From Mycoplasma leachii PG50 (GTDB lineage Bacteria > Bacillota_I > Bacilli_A > Mycoplasmatales > Mycoplasmataceae): DNA of 64,000 nt. Positions within the stretch are counted from its first letter, which is position 1. Each line of letters begins with the position of its first letter. The DNA lies in NCBI RefSeq assembly GCF_000183365.1, contig NC_014751.1, positions 558,001 through 622,000 of the forward strand, written 5' to 3'. The notes under the pieces are model-generated. The model was not told the DNA's origin, made no database searches, and was given only the letters and a program-made list of their open reading frames with translations. This document shows positions 1 through 11,586 of this stretch, one piece after another. A program made the position numbers and the translations under genes.

Positions 1-431
1 CTAAAACTGATTCCAGGTTCAGTAGTAGTTCCTGATTTTGAAATAACACAAATTCCAAAATTTTTATTTTTTAAATATTCAACCACTTGATAAATATAAG
101 TTGAAGACATTGTGTTACCTGTATATATTAATTCTACTTTATTTTGATGATATAATCCACGAATCATTTCATCAGCAGCTCTACACCCTAAATAAGATCC
201 ACCAATTCCAATAACAACTAAAACTTCAATTTGATTTTTTAAATCACTAGCAACTTGTTTCATTTGTTCATATTCAGTTTTATTAAAATCAACTGGTCAA
301 TTTAGTCAACCTAAAAAATCATTACCTTTTCCTGTTTTATTAAAAATCATTTGATGAATTTCTTTTATCTTATTAAGATCTGCAACCTTATTTATATTAA
401 TATCTGCATGATCTAAATTTACTTTAATCAT
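1..431 (-). CDS. pgi: Glucose-6-phosphate isomerase, N-terminal part (gene runs off the window)
   Basis: Interconverts glucose-6-phosphate and fructose-6-phosphate in glycolysis, in the cytoplasm. The 143 visible residues include the phosphosugar-binding segment VVIGIGGSYLG and, near the window edge, SKSGTTTEP, both typical of the isomerase/SIS fold. Three TGA codons must be read as Trp. The ATG at 431 follows AAAGGAG with normal spacing, so the 5' end is secure; the 3' end lies outside the window. It is preceded by a non-coding stretch carrying a fragment of another gene, so it probably has its own promoter. Confidence 0.95.
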
Positions 432-698
432 ATTACTCCTTTTACTTTAATATTTTACTAATAAATTTGTTTTTCAGTAATAATACAATCTAATTTAATT
501 CAATCAATTTTAACTTAGTTAAAAAACAAGATGATAAATATAAAAAATTACTAATTATAATTATTAAATTTAAGATTTAATTAATTAAATATAGTTTTTA
601 AAATAAAATTTTTAAAAAATTATAAAGCTTATAACAAATTAAAAAATAGAATAAAAAATAAAAATTTAAAACAATTAGTATTATTTTTTTAACACTTA
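432..698. other. Intergenic stretch, mostly featureless
   Basis: Between pgi and the M13 peptidase gene. Apart from the cyclo-ligase fragment at 467-499 it is very AT-rich with no open frame or clear RNA. It must hold the pgi promoter and possibly the pepO terminator, but no convincing hairpin was recognised. Confidence 0.5.
467..499 (-). pseudogene. Fragment resembling the 3' end of the 5-formyl-THF cyclo-ligase gene
   Basis: These 33 bases match 2638-2670, the 3' end of the cyclo-ligase gene, with only two mismatches by eye. Read on the minus strand they still spell IKLDCIITEKQ, the same peptide as in the intact gene. Similarity fades on both sides. It looks like a leftover of a duplication or rearrangement; a chance match is unlikely at this length but not excluded in such AT-rich DNA. 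Confidence 0.5.
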
Positions 699-2594
699 TT
701 ATCAAATTTTTACTCTTTTTTCTGGATCAATATACATTTTATCTTCTGGAGTAATATTAAACACTTTAATAAATTCTTCTTGATTAGCAGCTTGAATATT
801 TGCTCTTAATTCAGTTGGAGCATGTGGATCAGTTTCTAATAATCTTAAAGCAGTTTGCTCTTTATATTTAGATTTTCAGATTTTTGCTCAATTAATAAAA
901 AATTCTTTACCATTATAGTCTTTTTCTTGTTTTGCTGCTTGTAAAGCACAACTAATTCCACCAGCATCTGCAATATTTTCACTAACAGTTAAAGCTCCAT
1001 TACATTTACCAAAATCAGTTGGTTTATTATCAAAAAGATCAATCATAGCTTTAGTTTTTTGATTAAACTTAGCAAAATCTTCTTCTGTTCATCACATTTT
1101 TAAATTACCATTTTCATCAAAATTAGCACCATTATTATCAAATGCATGAGAAATTTCATGAGCAATTACAGCCCCAATTCCTCCATAATTTTGTGATGTT
1201 GAATGGTTAATTGAATAAAATGAACCTTGTAAAATTCCTGCAGGAAAAACGATGTGATTATACATAGGATGATAATATGCATTAACTTGATATGGTGACA
1301 TACTTCAATAGTTTTTATTAATTGGTTTTTTATATTCACTAAAAACATATTTACTAATTATTTGATTAAAACTAAAAACAGTATCAATTAATGATTCTGA
1401 ATTTGTCACTAAGTTAGCATAACAAGGTTCAATTTCACTTGGATATCCGATATGAACTCCTAGTGTATTTAATTTTAACAATGCTTTATCAATAGTTTGT
1501 TTACTTAATCAAGTATTAGATTGTAATCTTTGTTTATAAATTTCAATCATATGAAACACCATATTTTCAACATCTTTTTTAGCTTTTGAACCTAAATATT
1601 TTTGACCATAATATAAACCTATTGGCATAGAAAAATAATCTAAAGCTAAATTTAAGGCATGTTTTTCTTTATTTTTAACTTTGTTTTGTCCACTTATAAA
1701 TAAAGAATATTTGCTAGCTAATGTTCTTGTTTTTTCATCTAAATATTTAGAAAAACGAGTAACTAACATTACTATTAATCATGATTTGATTAAATCAAGA
1801 TTTTTAGAGTTAAAAATTTTATCAAGATTATTAGCAAAATGATCATCTGTAAAAATTATTTGATCAACTTTTTTATCAATTAAATTACTAATAATATTAT
1901 TTAAATCTAAATATTTAGATTTATTAACAATTTTTGAGTACTTATAAGGTTTGTACAACTCATTATAGCGCACTTTTTCTAGTGAACTTAATGAGTATTT
2001 AGCAATAATTTGATCAAATTTTAATGTTTGTTTAATAATTAGATCAACTTTTTTTAAATCATCAAAATAAGGTGTTAGCAATTTTTTTACCATTAATTTA
2101 AATTTTGAATAAAACATAGTCTTTTTTTGTTTATCTTCATAATGACTTTTATCTGGTAATATGTGAGAAGCAATTGTTAAATAAAGTGTTTTAATACTTG
2201 AATCAATATAGTCATTAGAAATATCAAAATTAATTGGTAATAAATAATTTCTATAAATGAATTTAGTATATAGTGTGTTTAAATCATTAAGATCATTAAT
2301 TTGTAAAATTTCAAAGACATATTTTTTTAATGGTTCAATATTGTTTTTATTTCTTGTTTTAAAATCACTAGTTAAAGCATAAAACTTAGTAAAGTTAATT
2401 AAATTGATATCTTTTAATAAACCATTTTCTTGTTTTTTTACTAAATTTTTAACAATTTTTTTAACAATTAGTTCATTTTTAATATCTAGTTCAACACACT
2501 CTCCTATTGAAGTACGATCATTTGGAATTTCTGTTTTTTCTAATCACTCATTATTAATAGCTTTAAAAAGATTATCTTTAATTTGATATTTCAT
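699..2594 (-). CDS. pepO: M13-family zinc endopeptidase (PepO/neprilysin-like)
   Basis: Oligopeptidase of the neprilysin/PepO family, 631 residues, close to the usual size of bacterial PepO. The zinc site is present as HEISHAFD (HExxH) in the C-terminal third, and the protein ends in a [20 protein letters not shown] tail typical of M13 enzymes. No signal peptide or membrane anchor is seen, so it is probably cytosolic and takes part in breaking down imported peptides. Start ATG 2594 follows AAAAAGGAG. The reading frame is continuous when TGA is read as Trp. It lies 19 bases downstream of the cyclo-ligase gene on the same strand and may be co-transcribed with the Fe-S genes. Confidence 0.93.
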
Positions 2595-2613
2595 ACTAAC
2601 TCCTTTTTTTAAT

Positions 2614-3180
2614 TTAGTTTTTATTTATAAATAATAGTTGTTTTTCAGTAATAATGCAATCTAGTTTAATATCATTATCATCAATAATTATTTGTGTTGT
2701 TTTTTGTTTATCAAAACAAATGCCAACTTTTAAATAATTATAAGAATTTAAACTAAAGAATTTATCATAAAACCCTTTACCCATTCCTATTCTATTAAGT
2801 TTTTCATCAAATCCAACTAGTGGAGTAAAAATACAATCTATTTGTTCTAAGCTAGCATTAATATTACTAATTGGTTCATAAATATTAAACTTGTTTAAAT
2901 TAGTTAAAGAACTATTATTTAATAAAACCATATTCATGTTATTATCATTTAGTACTTTTGGAACAAATACTAAAATATTATTTTCTATACACCAACTAAT
3001 AATCTTTTTAGTATCAGCTTCATATTTAGTTGATAAGTAAATACAAATTTGTTTGAACTTATTTTTTTTAATAAAATTAATTACTTTATTTGTAATTAAT
3101 AAGTTACTAGTAGTTATATAATTAGAATCAAAGTTTTTTCTTTTTTCTAGTAATTGTTTTCTTAATATAGATTTATTCAT
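2614..3180 (-). CDS. 5-formyltetrahydrofolate cyclo-ligase
   Basis: ATP-dependent conversion of 5-formyl-THF to 5,10-methenyl-THF, returning folate to one-carbon metabolism. 188 residues, normal for the family. The N-terminal SILRKQLLEKRK and the C-terminal glycine-rich GMGKGFYDKFF loop are diagnostic. Its start overlaps the end of the SufU-like gene by 8 bases, so translation is probably coupled. Part of its 3' end is duplicated at 467-499. The names fthC, yqgN and mthfs are all in use, so no symbol is given. Confidence 0.93.
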   Translation of the reverse strand: MNKSILRKQLLEKRKNFDSNYITTSNLLITNKVINFIKKNKFKQICIYLSTKYEADTKKIISWCIENNILVFVPKVLNDNNMNMVLLNNSSLTNLNKFNIYEPISNINASLEQIDCIFTPLVGFDEKLNRIGMGKGFYDKFFSLNSYNYLKVGICFDKQKTTQIIIDDNDIKLDCIITEKQLLFINKN

Positions 3181-3610
3181 CTTTATTTAAAATTTCTAAA
3201 AGATCATTTAAAGCTAAACTAGCACATAAAATACGGTTTTTTTGTTTATGTATATTTTTCATTACAACTAATTCATTTAATTGATCAATATTTATTAAAG
3301 TTCCAGTTAATAAAAAGTTTTGATAGTTTTTTATAAGTTCAATTGCTTTTTTAATATCTAAGTTTAATAAATTATTAATTAATAAATCAATTGAACTTGT
3401 AGCTATTGCACAAGCTGAACCGTCAAATTTCATTGATTTAATAATTTTATTTTCTATTAATATTTCAATAATTAATTGATCTGCACAAGTTTGAGACTTT
3501 AATTCTTTTATAATTGCATTTTTATTATTTGTTAAAGTTTTATTTTCTGGATTTAAAAAGTGTTTTATTATTATTTTTCTTAATAAAGAATCGTTATTTA
3601 TATCTATCAT
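3173..3610 (-). CDS. sufU: SufU/IscU-like Fe-S cluster scaffold or sulfur-transfer protein
   Basis: 145 residues of the NifU/IscU N-terminal family. The three expected cysteines are visible in SQTCADQL, GSACAIATSS and RILCASLA. In Gram-positive bacteria the zinc-bound SufU protein accepts sulfur from SufS. The gene lies directly downstream of the cysteine desulfurase (2 bases between them), the usual minimal mollicute Fe-S arrangement, with no sufB/C/D nearby. Whether it acts as a true scaffold or as a sulfur acceptor cannot be told from sequence alone. Confidence 0.92.
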   Translation of the reverse strand: MIDINNDSLLRKIIIKHFLNPENKTLTNNKNAIIKELKSQTCADQLIIEILIENKIIKSMKFDGSACAIATSSIDLLINNLLNLDIKKAIELIKNYQNFLLTGTLINIDQLNELVVMKNIHKQKNRILCASLALNDLLEILNKDE

Positions 3611-3612
3611 AT

Positions 3613-4851
3613 TTAAAAGTATATATCTAAAAATTTATCTGTGTTTTTTAATGCATCAATTAATTTATCAATTTCATCAGTTGTATTATAAATTGCAAAA
3701 CTAATTCTTAATGCACTTTTTATATGAATTACATCTTCTAATCTTCTAACACAATGTGCTCCAGATCTACTAGTTATATTATATTTAACATCTAAAAAAC
3801 TAGAAATGTCTTGAGCATTAATTTGATTAACATTAAATAATAATAAAGGAGAATCATTATTTAAATTATAAAAAGTAATTTTGTTTTCTAAATTATTCTT
3901 TTTAATTTGTTTAACAACATATTTTTTTAATTCAATTTCATATAAATGTATATTATTAATACCAATATTTAAAATAAACTCAATTGCTTTTTTAAAAGCA
4001 CAAATTCCTGAAATATTTAAAGTTCCAGCTTCTAGTTTTTCTGGTAAAGTTTTTAAAGTATAACTAGTAAAATTTTTACTAATAGCTAAACTACTACCAC
4101 CTCCTAAATTAAGTGGTTCTAGTTTATCTAATAATTCATATTTACCATATAAAATTCCAACTCCAAAAGGTCCATACATTTTGTGAGCTGAAAAAGCAAT
4201 AAAATCTACATCTCAATCTTTTACATCAACTTTAAAATGAGCAATGGATTGAGCAACATCAACTACAATAATAACATCTTTATTAATTGATCTTATTTTT
4301 TTAATTATTTGTTTTACATCATTAATATAGCCTGTTGTATTTGAAATATGAGCAAAGCTAACTATTTTAGTTTTATTAGTAATTAGTTTTTCTAACTGGT
4401 TAAGATCAATACCAAATTCATCAGTTAATTTTAAATTTTTAATAATAGAATTAGTTTTGTTTTTTAATCAAATCCAAGGAACTAAATTTGAAGAATGTTC
4501 TAAACTAGTAATTAAAATTTCATCATCTTGATTAATTAAATTAACTAAACCTTTAGCTATCATATTAATAGATTGTGTAGTTCCTGATGTAAAAACAATT
4601 TCACTTTCTTTATTTGCATTAATAAATTGTTTTACAGTTATTCTTGTGTCATTTAAAATCTCAAGTGCTTGAAAAGCAATTTTATAATCACTTGAGTGTG
4701 GATTTGTTGAAATATTTTTTAAATAATCGATTTCAGCATTAATTACAGAATTTGGTTTTAAAGTTGTAGCTCCATTATCAAAATAAATTAAATTAGGATG
4801 ATTTTTTAATAAAGGAAACTGTTGTCTTATTTTAGTAAATCTATCATTCAC
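3613..4851 (-). CDS. sufS: Cysteine desulfurase (SufS/CsdA type)
   Basis: PLP enzyme taking sulfur from cysteine for Fe-S clusters and tRNA thiolation. 412 residues, normal for the group II SufS class. N-terminal NLIYFDNGATTLKP, the FTSGTTQSIN stretch, and the catalytic region SRSGAHCVRR (active-site Cys followed by the conserved Arg) are visible. The start is GTG at 4851: AAGGAG lies about 10 bases upstream and no in-frame ATG competes. It is first in a group with sufU and the cyclo-ligase gene. A TATAAT-like -10 lies at about 4877-4882. Confidence 0.95.
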
Positions 4852-5052
4852 TTATCTCATCTCCTTTTTATTTATAATTATATAATTTTCAATTTTTTTA
4901 TTGATAAGTAAATGATGTTTAATTTTACAAGTACTACAACTAAACGATATTTGTAAGTAATTATTTTAAATTAAGTTATAATTAATTAGTATATTTGCTT
5001 TTAAAAAGGTGTTTTTTAACACATTTTAAAAACAACAGAAAGGATGATATTA
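4852..5052. promoter_or_regulatory. Divergent promoter region sufS / lipoprotein
   Basis: A 200-base AT-rich gap between divergent genes. On the minus strand a TATAAT sits at 4877-4882, upstream of sufS. On the plus strand a TATAAT at 4977-4982 would serve the lipoprotein operon; the closest -35-like sequence TTGTAA (4951-4956) has a long 20-base spacing. A short inverted repeat GTGTT/AACAC around 5008-5021 lies in the presumed 5' leader of the lipoprotein mRNA. Confidence 0.5.
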
Positions 5053-7956
5053 GTGAAAAAGCTTTTAACTTGAATTAGTGCTATAACCTTAGTTGCATCA
5101 TCAAGTGTTTTAGCTATTAGTTGTAAAACTGGACAAGTAAAAAATGAAAATTCACTTTTTTTAACTAATTTTGGAAATATTAGAATTGATTCAAAAAGTT
5201 TATTAGAATGAAATAAAAAATGAAACGGAATTAGTTCAAATAACCAAGAACTTATTAATAAAACTAATAATTTATTAGCAGCTGGAATTTTACTAGCAAT
5301 TAGAGATAAAAAACTACATTTACCAACAAAAAATGAAGATGGGTGAGATTCAAGTGTTAATAAACAAATTGAAGGTTTATTAGGAAATAAAAATAGTACT
5401 GATACAGCTACTTTATATGGTTTAGCAAATAAAAGTTTAAATGATTTAAAAAATAATAAATATAAAAATAATCCTAAAGGTTGAAAAAAGCACTTAGAAG
5501 AAACTTTTCCTGGAGTTAAAAAAAATCTTACTGATTTAGAAAATGCTTATAAGTCAAACTTTATTTTAAATGATAGTTCAAATAATGCTTTTATTAAATT
5601 AAAAAATCTTTTGATGTTTAATTCAACAGTTGCTGATTCTATGTGACAAAAAGGAATTCAAACAACTAATTTAGATTGAAAAACTTTAACTAATAATTTT
5701 GCTAATGCATATCCTGGAAAGAAAAATCTTGATGAATTAGCTAAAGCTATTAAAGATGCTTTTGATAAAGCTAACAGTAACTGAAATGATGCTAAAATAG
5801 TTACTTTTACTAATATGGTTAATGGTCTAGGTGGAATTAATAATCAAAGTGCAACTAGTAGTTCAAATGGAGGAGCTGGAAGTCAACAGAATGATAATTT
5901 AATAATTACTTATAGCTCTTCAAAAGATGTTAAGAACAAAATTTCTGGTACTAATAGCGGGAGTGGCAAAAAAGGTGAAGAATGAATTAAGGAAATTTTA
6001 AATAGAGTTTCATCTAATGCACAAAGGGGTTCTGTTGCCTTTAGTGAATGAAATGTTTCCTACAATTATAATTCGCAAAATGGACCAAAAAACTTTATAA
6101 ACTATAATAATCAAAAACCTTCATCTTGAACAGAAATAGTGAAAGAAATTCCTCTTTTAGAAAATGGTGACTTAAAGGTGGACCCCATTAAGGGTGAATA
6201 TGGTGCTATTTCTAACTCACAAAAATATGCTATAAATAATTACTTTAATTCTGAAAAACCTGTTATTTTTTCTGATTTAATTTTTAAATTCGCAAACAAT
6301 AAAACAGCAACAGATATTGAAAAAAATTTATCATTAAAAGCATTAATACCAACTGAATCTTCAGGACAAGATTTGACCACTAAATTAATCGAAAGATTTC
6401 AAGGAATTCAATCAGTTTTACAAACCTATGTATCTAATGATGATAAAGAAAAAGAAACATATACAGCTGGTCTTTCTAAATTTGACACAATCTTTAGGGG
6501 AGAAGAAGCCAAAATAAAAGCAAACACAAGCACTAATAGCTCAACTGATTATAAAAATTGAACTGAGTGAGATACTAAAAACGATCACCATAAAATCAAT
6601 GCAAGTGGTAAATTACTTACACTTAGCGACACCACTTACTCAGATACAGTTAAATTTTCTATTTATGATTTTCTAACAAGTAATGATAAAAAAGAAAATA
6701 CTTGAAGTTGAAAAGAAGAATCATCAGTTAATAAAAATTTAGAATCACAAGAATTTAAACAAGCACTAATAGATGGTGGTTTGTCAAATGACGAGGCAAG
6801 TAAAATAGATAGCGCTATAAAGCAAACCCAGGACAAAAAACATTCAAAAGATGCTGCAAGATTAACTATTTATAATCTAGCAGAGCTATTTAAAAAGATT
6901 AATCAAAAAAATAGTAGTTCTGGAACATCATCTTCTGGTTCTAGTTCATCATCATCTTCTAGCACAACTTCAACTAGCGAAAATGGAGAAAATAAAAATT
7001 CAAATATTTACACTACATTAAACAAAGATGAAGGGATAATAGCATTCATTGACGGAGATGGATTACACATCACTAAAATTGACGGATATAAACTAATTAA
7101 TAATAAAGCCAACAATGAATCTCTATCATCATCAATTGATCAACAACAAAATCTTAATGAGTATATTAAACAAACTGCTGTTCTAAAACAAATCAGATCT
7201 TTATATTCTTCACCTAATGCTAGTGTTTTAGTTCCATATCTAATAAATTCAACTCTTCAAATTAGTACAACCTCAACAAGTATGTCTACTTCATCATCTG
7301 GACAATCTAATGGCTCAAAATGAGATTGAACAAAAAAAGATTTAGATTATGCAAATTCTGTTAAAAATCTTGGTGTAGATATTAGTTTATTAAACAAGAA
7401 TATCAAAAATGATTATGAAAGATTCCTAATAAATACTTCATTAATTGATGCTTCTAAGACTAAGTCATTTTATAATATCGATATTCTAAGTGAAGTATCA
7501 AAATCTATACAGTCTGGTAATAATGCTTCACTACAATCTAATTGATTAGTTGAATTATTTACAAAAATATTGAAAGATAAAGGTAAAGCTTTGTCAGGTA
7601 GTTTATTAAGTGTGATAGTAACAACTGATAATAAAACTGATAATGATGAAATTGAAAAAATATTTTTACATCAAGCAAAAAACTTAAAAGTATCAGCTAT
7701 TAGAAAATTGCAACAATCAAACCAAAAATGAGTAAATAAAGTTAAAGAAAATTATAAGAAATATTCAAAAGACGCTTCGCTAGATAAGAGATTTATTCCA
7801 GATCAAGTTATAGATCTAAATTCTATGAATGATAGCAAGAAAAAAAGATATGACAATCTTTTACAGTCAGAAATTTTTAATCCGGAAGTAAAAGCACAGA
7901 AAAATAGTAATGGATCATCATCTACCGGTGATTCTAGAGTTAGAGGTGATGCATAA
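5053..7956 (+). CDS. Large surface lipoprotein, first gene of a P60/P80-HinT-like locus
   Basis: 967 residues with a lipoprotein signal: Lys-rich N-terminus, hydrophobic core and lipobox LAIS-C at about residue 24, so it should be anchored on the outer face of the membrane. No enzymatic motif is recognised. It has low-complexity Gly/Ser segments at about 5855-5965 and a serine-rich run with Thr at 6910-6985. GTG 5053 is chosen over the in-frame ATG 5044 because AGAAAGGA directly abuts the ATG. The stop overlaps the next gene in TAATG. Two lipoproteins followed by a HIT protein match the M. hominis hitABL (P60, P80, HinT) locus; by position this would be the P60 counterpart, though it is much longer. 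That homology is inferred from gene order. Confidence 0.85.
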
Positions 7957-10103
7957 TGAAAAAATTATTAACAATATTAGGTTCTATTTGTTTATCTGCT
8001 GGAACAATGGTTACAGCAATAGCATGTAGTACTAAAAATGAAAAATTTGATAAACCTTCTATTACTGATGAATTAGCTCAAAAGATAATTAGCAGATTAA
8101 AATTAACCAATGACTTTAACTTTACAACTGGTGAACAATTTTCTAAACTAGATTACAAATCATTAGTTTTAGATATGATTAATGAAACTATTTCAAAAAA
8201 CAAATATTCAGATAATTTACATAATTTATCTAGAAAATTTGGGTTAGAAATATCAAAAACAAAAGAACAAGGTGATGAAAAATCTCAGAAAGTCTTAAAA
8301 AATCTATCAACTATTAAATTATTTGCTGACTATACATCAAAAAGAGCTTCCGAAGAACATTCAGATAATGTTGATCTAGAGTATAGTGCTAATTACCCAT
8401 TAAATCCATATAATTTAGATCCAAAAAATGGTAAGAAAGATACTACCACATATGCAATTTACTATAAATCTAATAACACAAGCAATGGTGGTGGATCAAA
8501 CGGGGGCTCTACTTCAAACTGATTAAGATGACAAACAACGGGTGAATTTGACACTCTAGAAAGTAAAGTGCCCGGTGTTCCTCAACTTCCAAGTATTAGT
8601 CTATTAACCGAATCTGATAAGAAAAATTTTAGAATCGCTAAGTTAAGTTCACCTAAAGATCAAGATTATATTAATAAGACTGTGTCCGTTGATGATAAAG
8701 GTAAAAGTACAAACGGTAGTGGTGATAAGAAAATAGAATGATATAAAAATTCTAATAGTAAATTTGAGACTGATGGTCAAGAAATTATGCAATATAGATT
8801 TATGTATTATTTTAAAACTAAATTAGAATCTAAATCGTTTAGCGATTTATTGGGGCATGCCTATATCGACTCAAATCTATATATAGATAAACAAGATAAT
8901 AAATCAGCTTCAAATAAAAAAATAATTTTAAATAATGTAAGTAAATTAGTTAGTGATATTCAATCCAATTATTCACAAGTAGAAAGAACCACTTCAAACC
9001 TTAAAATGGTATGAGCTTTTTCACTAGATCAACAAAAAATATCACAAGTAAACGATAAAATCCAAGAATATGTTTATTCTGATGGTTCTTTAAAAGATAA
9101 AGATAATAAGACACTAAAAAAAGTTTTTGATCAAATAAAATCAACAAAAATAAATAACGAAAGCAAACAGGGAACAGATTCCTTATTTTCAATAAGTGGA
9201 TTTAATGGATTTGTAAAAAATAAAGATAATAGCATTGAAAGTCTGAGTGGTGATTTAAAAATAACTGAAGATGCTAAGAAAGCTGTGGCAAAAGTAAATG
9301 TACCATCATTATTAACTAATAATAATAGAGGATTTAATTCAGAAATAAGTGGAAATGTAGATTATGTATTTGTATTACCTATTTATTTAAATGACTTGTT
9401 TTCAACAAATGATGTTCAAATAAAAAAAACATCAACAAATGGTAGTGGTGGATCAGGAACATCTCAAAATAATAATTATGAATTACCTATTATTCAAAAC
9501 ACATGAATGAATCTAAATGAAAAATATTCAATTAATGAACGTTACTTTAATAATATGAGTATTAAAAAGGTTGATTCAAAAAGTGGCGATGATGTGTTAT
9601 TAGCTAATAAGAATGATACATGATACGCTTTATTAAAAAATAACAAAGAAACTGCAAATATTCAAGTAACTTATTCAGATGGTACAACTAAAACTATTAC
9701 ATTAAAAAAACTTGAAAAAAAGAATAAAAAATCATTAGACTTTACCTATAAATTATCAAAAACTTCTGATTTTAATAAACTACTATTTAATAAAAATATG
9801 GATGCAAACATCACTTATGATATCAATCTAAAAAATTACGATAATATCAAAGATAAACAAAATGATGCTTATATTTGAAACAATGATCCTAAAAAATCAA
9901 ATGATATTCAAGATTTATCAGAAGCTAAAAAACAAGTGTTATTAGATCAATTAGAAGCAATTACAGCTAAAAATCCTGATGTACAAAATGCTGCTAAAAC
10001 TGAACTATATAGTGCTTATTTATACACTGATGGAATTTATTACAAATCTCTATTTGATGAGATTTCAAAATATATAGAAAGTGAAAAACCTACATTAGAC
10101 TAA
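7956..10103 (+). CDS. P80-like surface lipoprotein, second gene of the P60/P80-HinT-like locus
   Basis: 715 residues, with signal peptide and lipobox TAIA-C at about residue 24. The length is close to M. hominis P80, which forms a membrane complex with P60 and interacts with HinT. Gly/Ser-rich linkers occur at about 8475-8520 and 9435-9470. No catalytic motif is seen. Its ATG overlaps the stop of the preceding lipoprotein by one base and the HIT gene begins 2 bases after its stop, so the three genes form one operon. Assignment to the P80 family rests on operon order, size and lipobox, not on an alignment. Confidence 0.85.
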
Positions 10104-10105
10104 TT

Positions 10106-10504
10106 ATGGATTGTTTATTTTGTAAAATTATTAATCAAGAAATTCCATCATATAAAATTTATGAAAATGAATATGTATATAGTTTTTTAGATGTAAGACC
10201 TGTAAGTAATGGTCATTTACTAGTCATTCCAAAAAAACATTTTGAAAACTTTAGTGCTTGTGATGATAAATATTTACAAGAAGTAATTTTAGCTAAAAAA
10301 CATTTAGTTAACTTATTAAAAGAAAAATTAAATCCAGCAGGATTTAATTATTTGTCAAATGAACAAGCTATTTCAGGACAAACTGTATTACATTATCATG
10401 AACATATAATGCCAAAATATGAAAAAGACAAAGGCTTTTTATTAAAAGCTGAAATTGTTGATATTGATGAACTAGAAAATACTTTTAATAAAATAGTTAA
10501 ATAA
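10106..10504 (+). CDS. hinT: HIT-family nucleotide hydrolase (HinT-like)
   Basis: 132 residues, normal for HinT. Zinc-free phosphoramidase/nucleotide-binding protein carrying the histidine triad LHYHEHIMP (residues about 93-101). N-terminal CLFCKIINQEIPSYKIYE and DVRPVSNGHLLVIPKKH are typical of the family. It is cytosolic. It is the third gene of the lipoprotein operon; in M. hominis HinT binds the P60/P80 membrane proteins, which suggests a similar complex here. A bidirectional terminator follows directly. Confidence 0.95.
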   Translation: MDCLFCKIINQEIPSYKIYENEYVYSFLDVRPVSNGHLLVIPKKHFENFSACDDKYLQEVILAKKHLVNLLKEKLNPAGFNYLSNEQAISGQTVLHYHEHIMPKYEKDKGFLLKAEIVDIDELENTFNKIVK

Positions 10505-10512
10505 TAAATTAC

Positions 10513-10542
10513 AAAAAATAGAAGCTTTTGCTTCTATTTTTT
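10513..10542. terminator. Bidirectional terminator between hinT and yhaM
   Basis: A 13-base stem (10513-10525 with 10530-10542) around a TTTT loop, with A-run on one side and T-run on the other, between convergent genes. The last codons and the stop of the minus-strand yhaM gene lie inside the stem. Confidence 0.85.
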
Positions 10543-11514
10543 ATGTTTATAAAACATTTTATTATCAATACTGATTATTTTTTGAGTTCAATTATCTATT
10601 TCTATTTTTGATAATTCATCATTAATTTTATAAACTTTAGCATCTAAATCATCTAAAGCTGATAAAATTACTGCTTCAATTAGTACTGGTTCGATCGGGG
10701 AACCAAATTCTTTTTTACCGTGACTAGCTAAAATCATATGTTGTAGTAAAGTAATTTCTTTATTAATTTTATTATTTTGATCTTTATATAAATTTAGTTT
10801 ATCTGCTAGTTTATTGATTTCAGCATTTCCTATTGAAATATGACCTAATAGCTTTCCTTCTAAACTATAATCACTACCATTAACATCACTAATTTCAATT
10901 ACTTTACCAATATCATGTAGAATTGCTCCACATATTAATAAATCTCAATCAATATTTGCATAAAAATAGTTTTCTTTTAAACTCAAAACGTTTTTTACAA
11001 GAGTATAGCTATGTCAAAACAACCCACTAGTAACATTGTGATGAATACTCATAGCTGCAGGAAAAGTTAAAAACTCTTTTTTATATTTTTCTATTAAATT
11101 AAGTGTAATAGTTTTATAAGTCTGATTATTAATACTATTTAAAAGACTAATTAATTCTAAATAACTAGTTTTAATATCTAAAGGAGCAGTTATATATAAA
11201 TCGGTTTTATTTAAATGATACTTTAATAAATCTTTTTCATCAATTACTTGATAATCTTCAACTTTTAATTGTAATATGTTTCTATATTCATGAACAATAG
11301 TATCTTTTAATAAAACAATAGTATTTGGTTTTAATAACTGTTTGTCTTTTTCATTAACTACTCATTTTCTAGCTTCAATTCTACCTGTACTATCAGCTAA
11401 ATGTAATATTAAATAATTATTTCCACTACTTCCTGTTGAAACTATAACTCTTTCAATTCTTAAAATAGTATCGATTAAATGATCTTCTATATTAATATCT
11501 TTAACTTTTTTCAT
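10534..11514 (-). CDS. yhaM: YhaM-type 3'-5' exoribonuclease (OB fold plus HD domain)
   Basis: 326 residues, matching B. subtilis YhaM (about 314). The N-terminal OB-fold region (residues 1-95) contains NNYLILHLADSTGRIEARKW; the C-terminal HD domain shows SIHHNVTSGLFWHSYTLV and ILHDIGK, the metal-binding His/Asp pairs. It trims RNA and possibly DNA 3' ends in the cytoplasm. It is the last gene of the metK-cutC-trmFO-manA-ung-yhaM series. The stop TAG at 10534-10536 lies in the terminator stem. SD is AGAAAG before ATG 11514. Confidence 0.92.
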
Positions 11515-11586
11515 TAGTTGTCTTCTTTCTAATCTATCTATATTATTTTATATGATTAATTAGATATAAACTAATATTGCAACTTT

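Noticed and set aside
5044..5055. ATG 5044 as the start of the first large lipoprotein
   Set aside because: The SD directly abuts it, leaving no spacing; GTG 5053 gives normal spacing and a usual lipoprotein N-terminus.
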